The position numbers and the translations under genes are program-made. Below are positions 1 to 8,673 of a stretch of DNA of 64,000 bases, piece by piece. The stretch's first letter is position 1. Each line of letters begins with the position of its first letter. Source of the DNA: Roseococcus suduntuyensis (GTDB taxonomy: Bacteria; Pseudomonadota; Alphaproteobacteria; Acetobacterales; Acetobacteraceae). The stretch is from positions 62,001 through 126,000 of the forward strand of contig NZ_JACIDJ010000008.1 of the NCBI RefSeq assembly GCF_014196305.1. The letters run 5' to 3'. A model generated the notes under the pieces. It was not told the origin of the DNA. It worked only from the letters and a program-made list of their open reading frames with translations, and did no database searches.

Positions 1-65
1 GGGGGGTGAAGGACTCCGCCCTGGTCGCCGCCTTCGTCAAGGCCGCGCGGGGCGCCAGCGTCTGA
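1..65 (+). CDS. trpF: Phosphoribosylanthranilate isomerase, C-terminal end (partial)
   Basis: Only the last 20 codons are inside the window; the gene continues past the left edge. The tail reads GVKDSALVAAFVKAARGASV and stops with TGA at 63-65. The GVKD turn followed by an AFV-x-AA helix is how TrpF proteins end, and trpB and trpA follow on the same strand, which fits the usual trpF-trpB-trpA order. TrpF isomerises N-(5-phosphoribosyl)anthranilate to CdRP in tryptophan synthesis. The call rests on this short tail plus context, so it is likely but not certain. Confidence 0.7.
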   Translation, partial: GVKDSALVAAFVKAARGASV

Positions 66-67
66 TC

Positions 68-90
68 GTTTTCGGCGTTTCGCCGAAAAC
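68..90. repeat. Perfect hairpin, 10-base arms, linked to a dispersed motif
   Basis: GTTTTCGGCG (68-77), loop TTT, CGCCGAAAAC (81-90), directly after the trpF stop. The right arm runs into CGTGAATCAGCCGC (90-103), a 14-mer found again at 52812-52825 and, inverted, at 34268-34281. There is no T-run, so this looks more like an intergenic repeat element than a plain terminator. The rest of 104-256 shows no gene. Confidence 0.7.
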
Positions 91-256
91 GTGAATCAGC
101 CGCCTAACCCTAGGCCGAAGTGTGATCAACGGAAGTTGACCATGGTGCGCCCGCCTCGCGCGATCCGGGGTTGGGGAAAGCCGCGCGCTTGGCTATCACT
201 GTCGGCCCCGGGGGGCCGCATTGCCCCCCGCGCACCTCAGCCCCGGGAACGCCAAG

Positions 257-1504
257 TTGAACAAGCCCCTCACGCGCCCGAACACCTTCCGCAGCGGCCC
301 CGACGCCGCCGGCAAGTTCGGCGGCTTCGGCGGCCGCTATGTGGCCGAGACGCTGATGCCCCTCATCCTCGAGGTGGAGCAGGCCTACAATGCCGCGAAG
401 GCGGACCCGGCTTTCGACGCGGAGTGGCGCCGCCTGCTGACCCATTATGTCGGCCGCCCCAGCCCGCTTTGGTACGCGGAGCGCGTGACGGAACACCTGC
501 GCGCCGAGGCCGCGCCCGGCATGGGTGCGAAGGTCTATTTCAAGCGCGACGAGCTGAACCACACCGGCGCGCACAAGATCAACGCGGTGCTGGGCCAGAT
601 CCTGCTGGCCAAGCGCATGGGCAAGAAGCGCATCATCGCCGAGACCGGCGCGGGCCAACACGGTGTTGCCACCGCCACCGCCTGCGCCCTGTTCAACCTG
701 CCCTGCACGGTCTTCATGGGCGCCACCGACGTGGCCCGCCAGCAGCCCAACGTGTTCCGCATGAAGCTGCTGGGCGCCGAGGTGGTGGCCGTGGAATCGG
801 GCGCCGCCACGCTGAAGGATGCGATGAACGAGGCCCTTCGCCACTGGGTCGCGAATGTCGAGGACACCTACTACTGCATCGGCACCGTGGCCGGCCCGCA
901 CCCCTATCCCGTCATGGTGCGCGACTTCCAGAGCGTGATCGGCAGCGAGACCCGCGCCCAGATGATGGAGGCCGAGGGCCGCCTGCCCGACGTGCTGGTG
1001 GCGGCGATCGGCGGTGGCTCCAACGCCATGGGCCTGTTCCATCCCTTCCTGGATGACGCCGATGTGCGGATGCTGGGCGTGGAGGCGGGCGGCCATGGCG
1101 TGGACACCGTCACCGGCCATGCGGCCAGCCTGACCGGCGGCCGCCCCGGCGTGCTGCACGGCAACCGCACCTACCTGCTGCAGGACGAGCATGGGCAGAT
1201 CCTGGAAGGCCACTCCATCAGCGCCGGCCTCGACTACCCGGGCGTCGGGCCGGAGCACGCCTGGCTGCACGAGCTGGGCCGGGTCGAATATGTGAACGCC
1301 ACCGATGACGAGGCGCTGGCCGCCTTCCAGCTCTGCTCGCGGCTGGAGGGCATCATCCCCGCGCTGGAGCCCGCGCACGCGCTGGCGCATGTGATCAAGG
1401 TGGCGCCCACACTGCCCGAGAGCACCCTGATCGTGATGAACATGTGCGGCCGCGGCGACAAGGACATCTTCACCGTCGCCCGCCTGCTGGGGGAGGAGTT
1501 CTGA
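257..1504 (+). CDS. trpB: Tryptophan synthase beta subunit
   Basis: TrpB condenses indole with L-serine to make tryptophan, using PLP, in the alpha2-beta2 synthase. The 415-residue protein is of normal family length. It shows the PLP-lysine motif HTGAHKIN (Lys about 107), the [12 protein letters not shown] segment, the phosphate-binding GGGSNA loop and the C-terminal GRGDKD motif. I chose TTG at 257 because it gives the usual beginning MNKPL...NTFRSGPD, with GGGAA a few bases upstream. A longer in-frame TTG at 221 would add an atypical 12 residues. The stop shares one base with the trpA ATG, so translation is probably coupled. Confidence 0.95.
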   Translation: MNKPLTRPNTFRSGPDAAGKFGGFGGRYVAETLMPLILEVEQAYNAAKADPAFDAEWRRLLTHYVGRPSPLWYAERVTEHLRAEAAPGMGAKVYFKRDELNHTGAHKINAVLGQILLAKRMGKKRIIAETGAGQHGVATATACALFNLPCTVFMGATDVARQQPNVFRMKLLGAEVVAVESGAATLKDAMNEALRHWVANVEDTYYCIGTVAGPHPYPVMVRDFQSVIGSETRAQMMEAEGRLPDVLVAAIGGGSNAMGLFHPFLDDADVRMLGVEAGGHGVDTVTGHAASLTGGRPGVLHGNRTYLLQDEHGQILEGHSISAGLDYPGVGPEHAWLHELGRVEYVNATDDEALAAFQLCSRLEGIIPALEPAHALAHVIKVAPTLPESTLIVMNMCGRGDKDIFTVARLLGEEF

Positions 1505-2367
1505 TGTCCGCCACCGCCACCGAGACCCGCCCCGTGGTCGCCACCGGCTCGCGCATCGCCGCCCGTTTCGCGGCCCTGCGCGCCGAGGGGCGGGGCGCGC
1601 TGATCCCCTTCCTCGAAGCCTATGACCCCGACCGCGCGACCAGCATGGAAATCCTGCGCGGGATGCCGGGCGCGGGCGCGGACCTCATCGAGATCGGCGT
1701 GCCCTTCACCGACCCGATGGCGGATGGGCCCATCATCCAGCTCGCCGGCCAGCGGGGGTTGAAGGCGGGTGCCACGCTGGGCGGTACGCTGGAGATGGTG
1801 CGGGAATTCCGCGCGGGCGATTCTGAGACGCCCGTGATCCTGATGGGCTACCTCAACCCCATCCTCTCCTATGGCGCCGAGCGCTTCGTGGCCGATGCCG
1901 CCAGCGCCGGCGTGGACGGCCTCATCGTGGTGGACATGCCGCCCGAGGAGGCCGAGGTCCTGGCGCCGCATGCCGCCGCCGCGGGGCTGGACATCATTCG
2001 CCTCGTCGCTCCCACGACGGATGCGGCGCGGCTGGACGTGGTCCTGAACGCCTCCTCGGGCTTCGTCTATTATGTGGCGATCACCGGCATCACCGGCACA
2101 CGCAGCGCCGACCCGGCGGCACTGGAAGCCGCCATCCCGCGCATCCGCGCCCACACGGACCTGCCCATCTGCATCGGCTTCGGCGTGCGCACGCCCGAGC
2201 AGGCGGGGCATGCGGCGCGCGTCTCGGACGGCGCGGTGGTGGCCTCGGCGCTGATCGAGACCATGTCGCGCACCCTGGATAGCGAGGGCCGCGCCACGCC
2301 CGGCACGGCGCAAGCCATGCTGGACCAGGTGCGGGCGCTGGCGGCCGCGGTGCGCGCGCCGCGCTGA
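1504..2367 (+). CDS. trpA: Tryptophan synthase alpha subunit
   Basis: TrpA cleaves indole-3-glycerol phosphate to indole and glyceraldehyde-3-phosphate and passes indole to TrpB. The 287-residue protein has the catalytic glutamate in LIEIGVPF (about residue 63) and the aspartate-bearing TDPMADGP loop. The N-terminal strand that is normally TAGDPD in this family reads LEAYDPD here, a local departure near the active site; the main catalytic residues are kept. Its start overlaps the trpB stop by one base. The downstream gene is a histidine kinase, not the accD-folC pair that often follows trpA in alphaproteobacteria. Confidence 0.94.
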   Translation: MSATATETRPVVATGSRIAARFAALRAEGRGALIPFLEAYDPDRATSMEILRGMPGAGADLIEIGVPFTDPMADGPIIQLAGQRGLKAGATLGGTLEMVREFRAGDSETPVILMGYLNPILSYGAERFVADAASAGVDGLIVVDMPPEEAEVLAPHAAAAGLDIIRLVAPTTDAARLDVVLNASSGFVYYVAITGITGTRSADPAALEAAIPRIRAHTDLPICIGFGVRTPEQAGHAARVSDGAVVASALIETMSRTLDSEGRATPGTAQAMLDQVRALAAAVRAPR

Positions 2368-2439
2368 CGGGGCGCGGGCGCCCGAACGAAGTCAACCTTC
2401 GGGCGAACCATGCGTTTCTGCCCCGCAACAGCGGGACGC

Positions 2440-3897
2440 ATGAACATGACTCACGCCGCACCGCCCGAGATGGCCACCGACCCCTTCCGGGACCTCTCGG
2501 GGCCCATGGCGGACCGCATGCGCCAGCACGACTGGCCCGCCACCTTCTTCGGCGCGCCGGCCAGCTGGCCAACCCCGCTCTGCACCCTGCTGCGGCTGAT
2601 GCTCTCGGCCAACCAGCCCATGTTCATCGGCTGGGGGCATGAGGCGCGCATCCTCTACAATGACGCCTATGCCGAGGTGCTGGCCGACAAGCACCCGGCC
2701 GCGCTGGGCGAACCGCTGCTGGAGGTCTGGTCCGAAATCCGCGAGGATCTGGCCCCCATCCTGGCCGAGGTGCAGGCCAGCCGTCCCGTCCACATGGACC
2801 AGATCCGGCTGAACATGCTCCGGCGTGGCTACCTGGAGGAGACCTTCTTCGCCTTCTCCTACACCCCCATCCAGGACGAGGCCGGCGCCTGGGCCGGGCT
2901 GTTCTGCGCCTGCACCGAGACCACCGGCCAGGTGCGGCTGCAACGGGCGCTGGCCGAGAGCGAGGCGCGCGCGAGCCGCCTGCTGGAGAGCATCACCGAC
3001 GGTTTCATCGCCATCACGTCCGATTGGCGCATCGCCTTCCTCAACCGCCAGGGCGAGCGCATCCTGAGCCCCTTGCAGCGCGGCACCACGAGCTTCCGCG
3101 GCGCCTCCTTCTGGGAGGCCTTTCCCGAGGTGGTGGGAACCCCCTTCGAGAAGGTGTACCGCCGCGCGATGGATCAGGGCGTGGCCAGCAGCACCGAGGC
3201 CTATTTCGCGCCGCTCGACACCTGGTTCGACCTGCGGGCCTACCCGATGGCCGATGGCATCTGTGGCCATTTCCTGGATGTGGGCGAGCGCAAGCGCGCC
3301 GAACGCCACCGCGAGCTGCTGATCCATGAGCTGGACCATCGCGTGAAGAACACGCTGGCCATCGTCCAGGCCATCGCGTCGCAGACCTTCCGCGCGACGC
3401 CCGCCCTGGCCGAGCCCACCCGCGCCTTCCAGCAGCGGCTGGGCGCCCTGGGCGCGGCGCACAACCTGCTGACGCAGCAGAGCTGGGACCATGTGTCGCT
3501 GGAGACGCTGGCGACCGAGGTGACGGCCAGCGCCTGCGACCGGCCCGAGCGCGTGACCTTGCAGGGCCCCGAGGTGATGCTGCCGCCCAAGGCCGCCATC
3601 ACGCTGGCGATGGCGCTGCACGAACTCTGCACCAATGCGCTGAAGCATGGCGCCCTGACCACCGATACGGGGCGGGTGGACCTGGATTGGAGCGAGGCGG
3701 GGCCTGGCGATTTCTGGCTGATGTGGCGCGAATGGGATGGGCCGGCGCTGCAGCCCCCCAGCCATCGCGGCTTCGGCCTGCGGATGATCGAACAGGCGCT
3801 GGCGCAGGAGTTCAACGGCCAGGTCTCGCTGGAATTCCGGCCGGAGGGCTTGGTCTGCACCCTGCGCGGCCGCATGCCGGTGGAACTTCCCGCCTGA
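2440..3897 (+). CDS. PAS-domain HWE-family sensor histidine kinase
   Basis: Cytoplasmic sensor kinase of about 485 residues with no membrane segment. Two PAS-like regions come first (about 30-180, with an RILYNDAYAEVL segment, and about 185-285). They are followed by the HWE/HisKA_2-type dimerisation motif HELDHRVKNTLA, whose phospho-acceptor His is near residue 300. The ATP-binding N-box is HELCTNALKHGAL (about 394-406), and the end carries the WREWDGP...GFG signature of HWE kinases. This family often feeds the general stress response or light/redox signalling; the signal here is unknown and no response regulator is adjacent. Starts at 2410 or 2446 are also possible because no strong ribosome site is visible. 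Confidence 0.9.
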   Translation: MNMTHAAPPEMATDPFRDLSGPMADRMRQHDWPATFFGAPASWPTPLCTLLRLMLSANQPMFIGWGHEARILYNDAYAEVLADKHPAALGEPLLEVWSEIREDLAPILAEVQASRPVHMDQIRLNMLRRGYLEETFFAFSYTPIQDEAGAWAGLFCACTETTGQVRLQRALAESEARASRLLESITDGFIAITSDWRIAFLNRQGERILSPLQRGTTSFRGASFWEAFPEVVGTPFEKVYRRAMDQGVASSTEAYFAPLDTWFDLRAYPMADGICGHFLDVGERKRAERHRELLIHELDHRVKNTLAIVQAIASQTFRATPALAEPTRAFQQRLGALGAAHNLLTQQSWDHVSLETLATEVTASACDRPERVTLQGPEVMLPPKAAITLAMALHELCTNALKHGALTTDTGRVDLDWSEAGPGDFWLMWREWDGPALQPPSHRGFGLRMIEQALAQEFNGQVSLEFRPEGLVCTLRGRMPVELPA

Positions 3898-3956
3898 CCC
3901 TGCCTGGACAGGCCACGAGCCCTGGCCGAGCATTCTCTCCAACAGGGGAGGCGGCG

Positions 3957-4793
3957 ATGACGCAGGTGGGTTTCGTGGGCTTGGGCATGATGGGGCGGCC
4001 CATGGCGGGCAACCTGGTGGCCAAAGGGGTCGCGCTGCGGACGCATGACGCCGCGGGCCAGGCCATCGAGGGGGCGGAGGCCGTGGGCCTGGATGGCCTC
4101 GCCTCCTGCGACACCATCATCCTGATGCTGCCCGACAGCCCCGCCGTGGCCGCGGTGATGGAAGGCCTGCTGCCGGTGCTGCGGCCCGGCGCGCTGGTGA
4201 TCGACATGGGCAGCTCCGTCCCCGCCGAGACGCGGCGCTGGGCGGCGGCGCTGGAGGCGCGGGGCTGCGCGATGCTGGACGCGCCCGTCTCCGGCTCCGT
4301 GCCCAAGGCGCGGATGGGGACGCTGGCCATCATGGTGGGGGGTGCCCCCGCCGATGTGGCCCGTGCCGACGCCCTGCTGCGCCTGATGGGCGAGGCCATC
4401 ATCCCCACGGGCCCCGTCGGCAGCGCCCATGCGATGAAGGCGCTGAACAACTACGTCTACGCGGCCGGGCTATTGGCGGTGAGCGAGGCCGCGCTGATGG
4501 CCGAGGCGGAGGGGCTGGACCTGAACATCCTCGCCGCCGTGATGAACGCGAGCTCCGGCCGCAACATCGCGACCGAGACGAAGCTCGCGCAGGAGATCAT
4601 CACGGCGCGCTATGCCGGCGGCTTCCAGCTCGGCCTCATGCGGAAGGATCTGGAGACGGCCGGGCGCATCGCGGCGGGCACGGGCACGGCGCATGCCCTG
4701 CTCGACCTTTGCCGCGCGCAATGGGGGGCGGCGGTGGAGCGACTGGGGCCGAAGGCCGACAACACCGAGATCCACCGCCATCTGAAGGGCTGA
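3957..4793 (+). CDS. NAD(P)-dependent beta-hydroxyacid dehydrogenase (3-hydroxyisobutyrate dehydrogenase family)
   Basis: A 278-residue member of the family that oxidises 3-hydroxyacids such as 3-hydroxyisobutyrate or reduces tartronate semialdehyde. It has the N-terminal Rossmann motif GLGMMGRPMAGN, the substrate loop DAPVSGS, and the catalytic lysine in AMKALNNYVYA (about residue 161). GGGGAGG lies 6 bases before the chosen ATG. It shares its family with the minus-strand gene at 5274-6149 but differs clearly: the DAPVSGSVPKA loop lacks the GG of the tartronate-semialdehyde type. The exact substrate cannot be told from sequence. It ends two bases from the convergent mscL stop. Confidence 0.85.
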   Translation: MTQVGFVGLGMMGRPMAGNLVAKGVALRTHDAAGQAIEGAEAVGLDGLASCDTIILMLPDSPAVAAVMEGLLPVLRPGALVIDMGSSVPAETRRWAAALEARGCAMLDAPVSGSVPKARMGTLAIMVGGAPADVARADALLRLMGEAIIPTGPVGSAHAMKALNNYVYAAGLLAVSEAALMAEAEGLDLNILAAVMNASSGRNIATETKLAQEIITARYAGGFQLGLMRKDLETAGRIAAGTGTAHALLDLCRAQWGAAVERLGPKADNTEIHRHLKG

Positions 4794-4795
4794 CC

Positions 4796-5236
4796 TCAGG
4801 CGGCGCCCTTGCGCTCCGCCAGCAGGTCGCGGATTTCGGTGAGCAGCCGCACATCGGCGGACGGGACGGGGGGCTTCGCGGCCTCCTGCTTCTTCTCGTG
4901 CTCCAGGCGGCGGCGCACGGAGTTGAGCCCCTTCACCATCAGGAAGACGATCCAGGCCAGCAGCAGGAAATTCAGCACCACGGTGGCGAAGTTGCCATAG
5001 GCCAGCACCGCGCCCTGGGCGCGCGCCGCTTCCAGCGTGGTGGCCGTCACCGCCGGCGAGAGGGGCAGGAAGTAGTTGGAATAGTCCAGCCCGCCGATGA
5101 TCGCGCCCGCGATGGGCATGATGATGTCACTCACAAGGGATGACACGATCCGCCCGAAGGCGGTGCCGATGACGACGCCCACCGCCAGGTCCATGACATT
5201 GCCCCTGGCGATGAACTCCCGGAATTCCTTCAGCAT
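4796..5236 (-). CDS. mscL: Large-conductance mechanosensitive channel MscL
   Basis: Inner-membrane channel that opens under high membrane tension to release solutes during osmotic downshock. The 146-residue protein begins [21 protein letters not shown] and has the glycine-rich TM1 ([17 protein letters not shown]), a periplasmic loop, TM2 ([15 protein letters not shown]) and the charged C-terminal helix ending [17 protein letters not shown] at 5236 is preferred to GTG at 5242 because GGGAAGG sits five bases upstream of the ATG but abuts the GTG. Confidence 0.96.
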   Translation of the reverse strand: MLKEFREFIARGNVMDLAVGVVIGTAFGRIVSSLVSDIIMPIAGAIIGGLDYSNYFLPLSPAVTATTLEAARAQGAVLAYGNFATVVLNFLLLAWIVFLMVKGLNSVRRRLEHEKKQEAAKPPVPSADVRLLTEIRDLLAERKGAA

Positions 5237-5273
5237 CGGCACCTTCCCGCAGATTGAGTGCGCGCGTAACGCC

Positions 5274-6149
5274 TCAGCCGAGCTTGTGGTTGGCCATGGC
5301 CTCCAGCGCCTGCACCAGGCCCGAATGGTCCCAGCCCTCGCCGCCCATGGCCGCGCAGGCGGAGAACAGTTGCTGCGCGGAAGCCGTGTTGGGCAAGGCC
5401 ACGCCCAGTTCCTTCGCCGATTGCAGCGCGAGGTTCAGGTCCTTCTGGTGCAGCTTGATGCGGAAGCCCGGGTTGAAGGTGCGATTGATCATCCGCTCGG
5501 CATGGACTTCCAGGATGCGGCTGTTGGCGAAGCCGCCCATCAGCGCCTGGCGCACCTTGGCGGGGTCGGCGCCGGCCTTGGAGGCGAAGACCAGCGCCTC
5601 GGCCACCGCCTCGATGTTGAGGGCCACGATGATCTGGTTCGCGACCTTCGTGGTCTGCCCCGCGCCATTGGGTCCGACGAGGGTGATGTTCTTGCCCATC
5701 GCCTCGAACAGCGGCAGGGCGCGGGCGAAGGCGGCCTCGGGCCCGCCCACCATGATGGTCAGGGCGGCGTTCTTGGCGCCGACCTCGCCGCCCGAGACGG
5801 GCGCGTCCAGGTAGTCGCAGCCCAGCGCATTCACGCGCGCGGCGTAGTCCTTGGTGGCCGTGGGGCTGATCGAGGACATGTCGATGACCAGCTTGCCGGC
5901 GGAAAGCCCGGCCGCCACGCCGCCCTCGGCGAAGAGCGCGCGCTCCACATCGGGTGTGTCGGGCACCATGATGATGATGACCTCCGCCGCCTTCGTGGCG
6001 GCGGTGGCGTCGGGCACGATGGTGAACTGGGCGCGCGCCTCGGGCTTCAGGCTGGCGCGCTCGGGGGCGATGATCTCGTGGCCGGCCTTGGCGAGATTTT
6101 CCGCCATGGGCTGGCCCATGATGCCGAGGCCGATGAATGCGATCTTCAT
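5274..6149 (-). CDS. glxR: 2-hydroxy-3-oxopropionate (tartronate semialdehyde) reductase
   Basis: Reduces tartronate semialdehyde to D-glycerate with NAD(P)H in glyoxylate assimilation. The 291-residue protein starts [19 protein letters not shown], typical of GlxR/GarR. It has [11 protein letters not shown] (residues 116-126) for substrate binding and catalytic Lys168 in [11 protein letters not shown]. It follows the hydroxypyruvate isomerase gene on the same strand after about 100 bases, and hyi-glxR pairs are a common module of the glycerate pathway. No glyoxylate carboligase gene is in the window, so the source of tartronate semialdehyde is not shown. 3-hydroxyisobutyrate dehydrogenase is a less likely alternative. 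Confidence 0.88.
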   Translation of the reverse strand: MKIAFIGLGIMGQPMAENLAKAGHEIIAPERASLKPEARAQFTIVPDATAATKAAEVIIIMVPDTPDVERALFAEGGVAAGLSAGKLVIDMSSISPTATKDYAARVNALGCDYLDAPVSGGEVGAKNAALTIMVGGPEAAFARALPLFEAMGKNITLVGPNGAGQTTKVANQIIVALNIEAVAEALVFASKAGADPAKVRQALMGGFANSRILEVHAERMINRTFNPGFRIKLHQKDLNLALQSAKELGVALPNTASAQQLFSACAAMGGEGWDHSGLVQALEAMANHKLG

Positions 6150-6250
6150 GTCCGGAGTGTCTCCTTGGCCGTGTGATGAATGGGTGAGCCGCCGCCCTAT
6201 GATCGCGGCGCCTTCACGCCCCGCGGTCTGAAGCGGTCGGCGCGCGGCCG

Positions 6251-7033
6251 TCAGGCCGCACGATACTTCGCGAACCAGCCCAACCCTGCGAGCGTCTCGC
6301 CCTTCGGGCGATACTCGCAGCCGATCCAGCCGCGATAGCCGCTGGCGTCAATGGCATCGAAGACGAAGGGCCAGTTGACCTCGCCGGTGCCGGGCTCGTG
6401 CCGGCCTGGCGTGTCGGCCACCTGCATGTGGGCGATGTAGGGCAGGAGTTCGGCCGCGCGGCGCGACACGTCGCCCTCGGTGATCTGGCAGTGGTAGAGG
6501 TCGAACTGCAGCCCCAGACGCTCCGGCCCCACCGCGTTTATGATGGCCACCGCCTCGCTGGTGCGGTTCAGGAAGAAGCCCGGGATGTCGCGGTGGTTGA
6601 TGGGCTCGATGATGGGCTTCACGCCGGCCTTCATGCATTCCTCCGCCGCCCAGTCGAGGTTGGCGGCGTAGGTGGAAAGCAGCGTGTCGCGCGGGATGCC
6701 GGCCGGCGTCAGCCCCGCCATGACGTGCAGCCGCGGGCAGGCGAGGGCGGCGCTGTAGTCGAGGGCGCGCTTGATTCCTTCGCGGAATTCGGCGCGGCGG
6801 TCGGGCAGGCAGGCGGAGCCGCGCTCACCATTGTTCCAGTCGCCGGGAGGGCCGTTGAACAGCACCTGGGCGAGGCCCTGGTCCTTCAGGCGGGTCGCGA
6901 TCTCGGCGGCGGGGAAGTCATAGGGGAAGAGGAACTCCACCGCCTCGAACCCCGCCGCGCGGGCGGCGGCAAAGCGGTCGAGAAAGGGGAGTTCGTTGAA
7001 CATCATCGAGATGTTCGCGGCAAAGCGGGGCAT
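6251..7033 (-). CDS. hyi: Hydroxypyruvate isomerase
   Basis: Interconverts hydroxypyruvate and tartronate semialdehyde; TIM-barrel fold of the xylose-isomerase-like family. The 260-residue protein begins MPRFAANISMMFNELPFLDRF, a characteristic Hyi start. It carries the catalytic/metal-binding glutamates Glu143 (IIEPIN) and Glu240 (IGCEYRP), as well as FDLYHCQ and HMQVADTPGRHEPG. The reading frame stays open upstream to 7276, but the family start is clear at 7033. It lies upstream of glxR and is probably co-transcribed with it. Confidence 0.92.
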   Translation of the reverse strand: MPRFAANISMMFNELPFLDRFAAARAAGFEAVEFLFPYDFPAAEIATRLKDQGLAQVLFNGPPGDWNNGERGSACLPDRRAEFREGIKRALDYSAALACPRLHVMAGLTPAGIPRDTLLSTYAANLDWAAEECMKAGVKPIIEPINHRDIPGFFLNRTSEAVAIINAVGPERLGLQFDLYHCQITEGDVSRRAAELLPYIAHMQVADTPGRHEPGTGEVNWPFVFDAIDASGYRGWIGCEYRPKGETLAGLGWFAKYRAA

Positions 7034-7363
7034 TCTTCTTTCCCTCAGGCGCCGGGCGCCGCCTCCGGCGGCTTGGCTGCGCGCCGCCACTGGTGTGCGT
7101 TTGGCAAGGTCGGTCTGGGCGCGCCGGCCGCCGTGCGGCCGGATACTCCCAGGGCGGCGCCATGCTGCCCGAGGGCGCGCCCGCTGCAAAGCCAGCGCGC
7201 CTCGCCCACCGGCCCCCTTCGGTAGGCGGCGCGGCTTCGCCGCGCCAACGGCCTTCCCTGCGAAGACAGGCACCAAACCGGGGCCCCCGCGAAAGCGCCG
7301 AAGGCGATTTCGTGGGGTGGTCTACCGGGGCCCCCGCGAAAATGCGCAGCGTTTTCGTGGGGA
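7034..7363. other. 330-base gap between the aminotransferase gene and hyi
   Basis: No gene is supported here. Its right end holds two tandem hairpin units (7278-7362, listed separately) directly after the aminotransferase stop. The remainder is very GC-rich with no recognisable promoter; a promoter for hyi-glxR, if present, must lie here. Confidence 0.6.
7278..7362. repeat. Two tandem hairpin units, about 39 bases each
   Basis: Unit 1 (7278-7317) and unit 2 (7325-7362) both begin CCGGGGCCCCCGCGAAA and end TTTCGTGGGG. Within each, CCCCGCGAAA pairs with TTTCGTGGGG (one G-U pair), while the loop sequence between the arms differs. They start one base after the minus-strand aminotransferase stop codon (7364-7366), so they would be the 3' end of that transcript or an attenuator before hyi. 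No T-run follows on either strand. Confidence 0.75.
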
Positions 7364-8548
7364 TTATGCGTTGCCCGTCAGGTATTCCATCGCCGCCCGC
7401 ACACCCTCCGGCTTGTGCGGCACGCCCGCGATGCGCAGCCCCATCTCGATGCCCGACAGCGTCGCCATCAGCTGCAATTCGCTGATGTCGCCCAGATGCC
7501 CGATGCGGAACACGCGGTCGTTCAACTGGCCGAGGCCATTGCCGAGCGACATGTTGAACCGCTCCACGATCGCGGCGCGCAGCGCGTTCGCGCTGTGGCC
7601 CTCCGGCAGGCGCACGCCGGTCAGCACCGAGGAATAATGCCGCGGCTCCTGGCACTGCACCTCCAGCCCCCAGGCGCGCACCGCGCGGCGGGTCGCCTCG
7701 GCCATGCGGTCATGGCGGGCGAAGACATTCTCCAGCCCTTCCTCCAGCAGCATGTCCAGCGCGGTGTCGAGCGCGTAGAGCATGTTCGTCGCCGGCGTGT
7801 AGGGGAAATAGCCCGTGGCGTTGGAGGCGATCATCGGCTTCCAGTCCCAGAAGCTGCGCGGCAGCTTCGCCTGGTCCGCCGCCTTCAGCGCCTTGGCGCT
7901 GACCGCGTTGAAGGAGAGGCCCGGCGGCAGCATCAGCCCCTTCTGCGAGCCGGAGACGGTGACGTCCACGCCCCACTCGTCATGCCGGTAGTCCATGGAC
8001 GCCAGGCCGCTGATCGTGTCCACCAGCAGCAGGGCCGGGTGGCCGGCGGCATCGATGGCGGCGCGGACCTCGGCGATGCGGCTGGTGCAGCCCGTGCTCG
8101 TCTCGTTGTGGACGACGCAGACGGCCTTGATCTCGTGCCCCTTGTCGGCGCGGAGATATTCCTCGATGCGCGCGGGCTCGGCGCCGCGGCGCCAGTCGCC
8201 CTTCAGGAATTCGGGGCGGATGTCGAGCTTTTCGGCCATCTCGCGCCACAGGCTCGCGAACCAGCCCGTCTCGCACATGAGCACGCGGTCGCCGGGGGAG
8301 AGGGTGTTGACCAGCGCCGCTTCCCAGGCGCCGGTGCCCGAGGCCGGGTAGATCACCACATGGCTCTCGGTCTGGAAGACCTTCTTGACCTTGTCCAGGA
8401 TCATCTTGCCCATCACGCCGAAGTCGGGGCCGCGATGGTCCATGGTGGGGTTGTCCATGGCGCGCAGCACCCGGTCCGGCACATTGGACGGCCCGGGAAT
8501 CTGCAGGAAATGGCGGCCGGGCGTGGTGCGGGTCTGGAAATAGGCCAT
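7364..8548 (-). CDS. Serine/alanine--glyoxylate aminotransferase (class V)
   Basis: PLP enzyme that moves an amino group to glyoxylate to make glycine, from serine, alanine or aspartate. The 394-residue protein has the N-terminal PGPSNVPDRVL motif, the HRGPDF segment, and the PLP lysine in VSGSQKGLMLPPGL (Lys203). Its length and PTMDHRGPDF start fit the SgaA/BhcA type found in the serine cycle and the beta-hydroxyaspartate cycle. Neighbouring hyi and glxR suggest serine-hydroxypyruvate-glycerate flux. It is divergent from the dehydrogenase gene at 8674, and the 125 bases between them must hold both promoters. Confidence 0.88.
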   Translation of the reverse strand: MAYFQTRTTPGRHFLQIPGPSNVPDRVLRAMDNPTMDHRGPDFGVMGKMILDKVKKVFQTESHVVIYPASGTGAWEAALVNTLSPGDRVLMCETGWFASLWREMAEKLDIRPEFLKGDWRRGAEPARIEEYLRADKGHEIKAVCVVHNETSTGCTSRIAEVRAAIDAAGHPALLLVDTISGLASMDYRHDEWGVDVTVSGSQKGLMLPPGLSFNAVSAKALKAADQAKLPRSFWDWKPMIASNATGYFPYTPATNMLYALDTALDMLLEEGLENVFARHDRMAEATRRAVRAWGLEVQCQEPRHYSSVLTGVRLPEGHSANALRAAIVERFNMSLGNGLGQLNDRVFRIGHLGDISELQLMATLSGIEMGLRIAGVPHKPEGVRAAMEYLTGNA

Positions 8549-8673
8549 GACGGTCCTCCTGTGCTGGGCTGGGTGTGCCCCAGATCGCGCCCCCGCGCCA
8601 ATGAGTTCGGCTTGTGCGGGGGATGAGGATTATCCATCTGACGCGGAGCGGCTTCGGGGCTAGATATGGCGCC

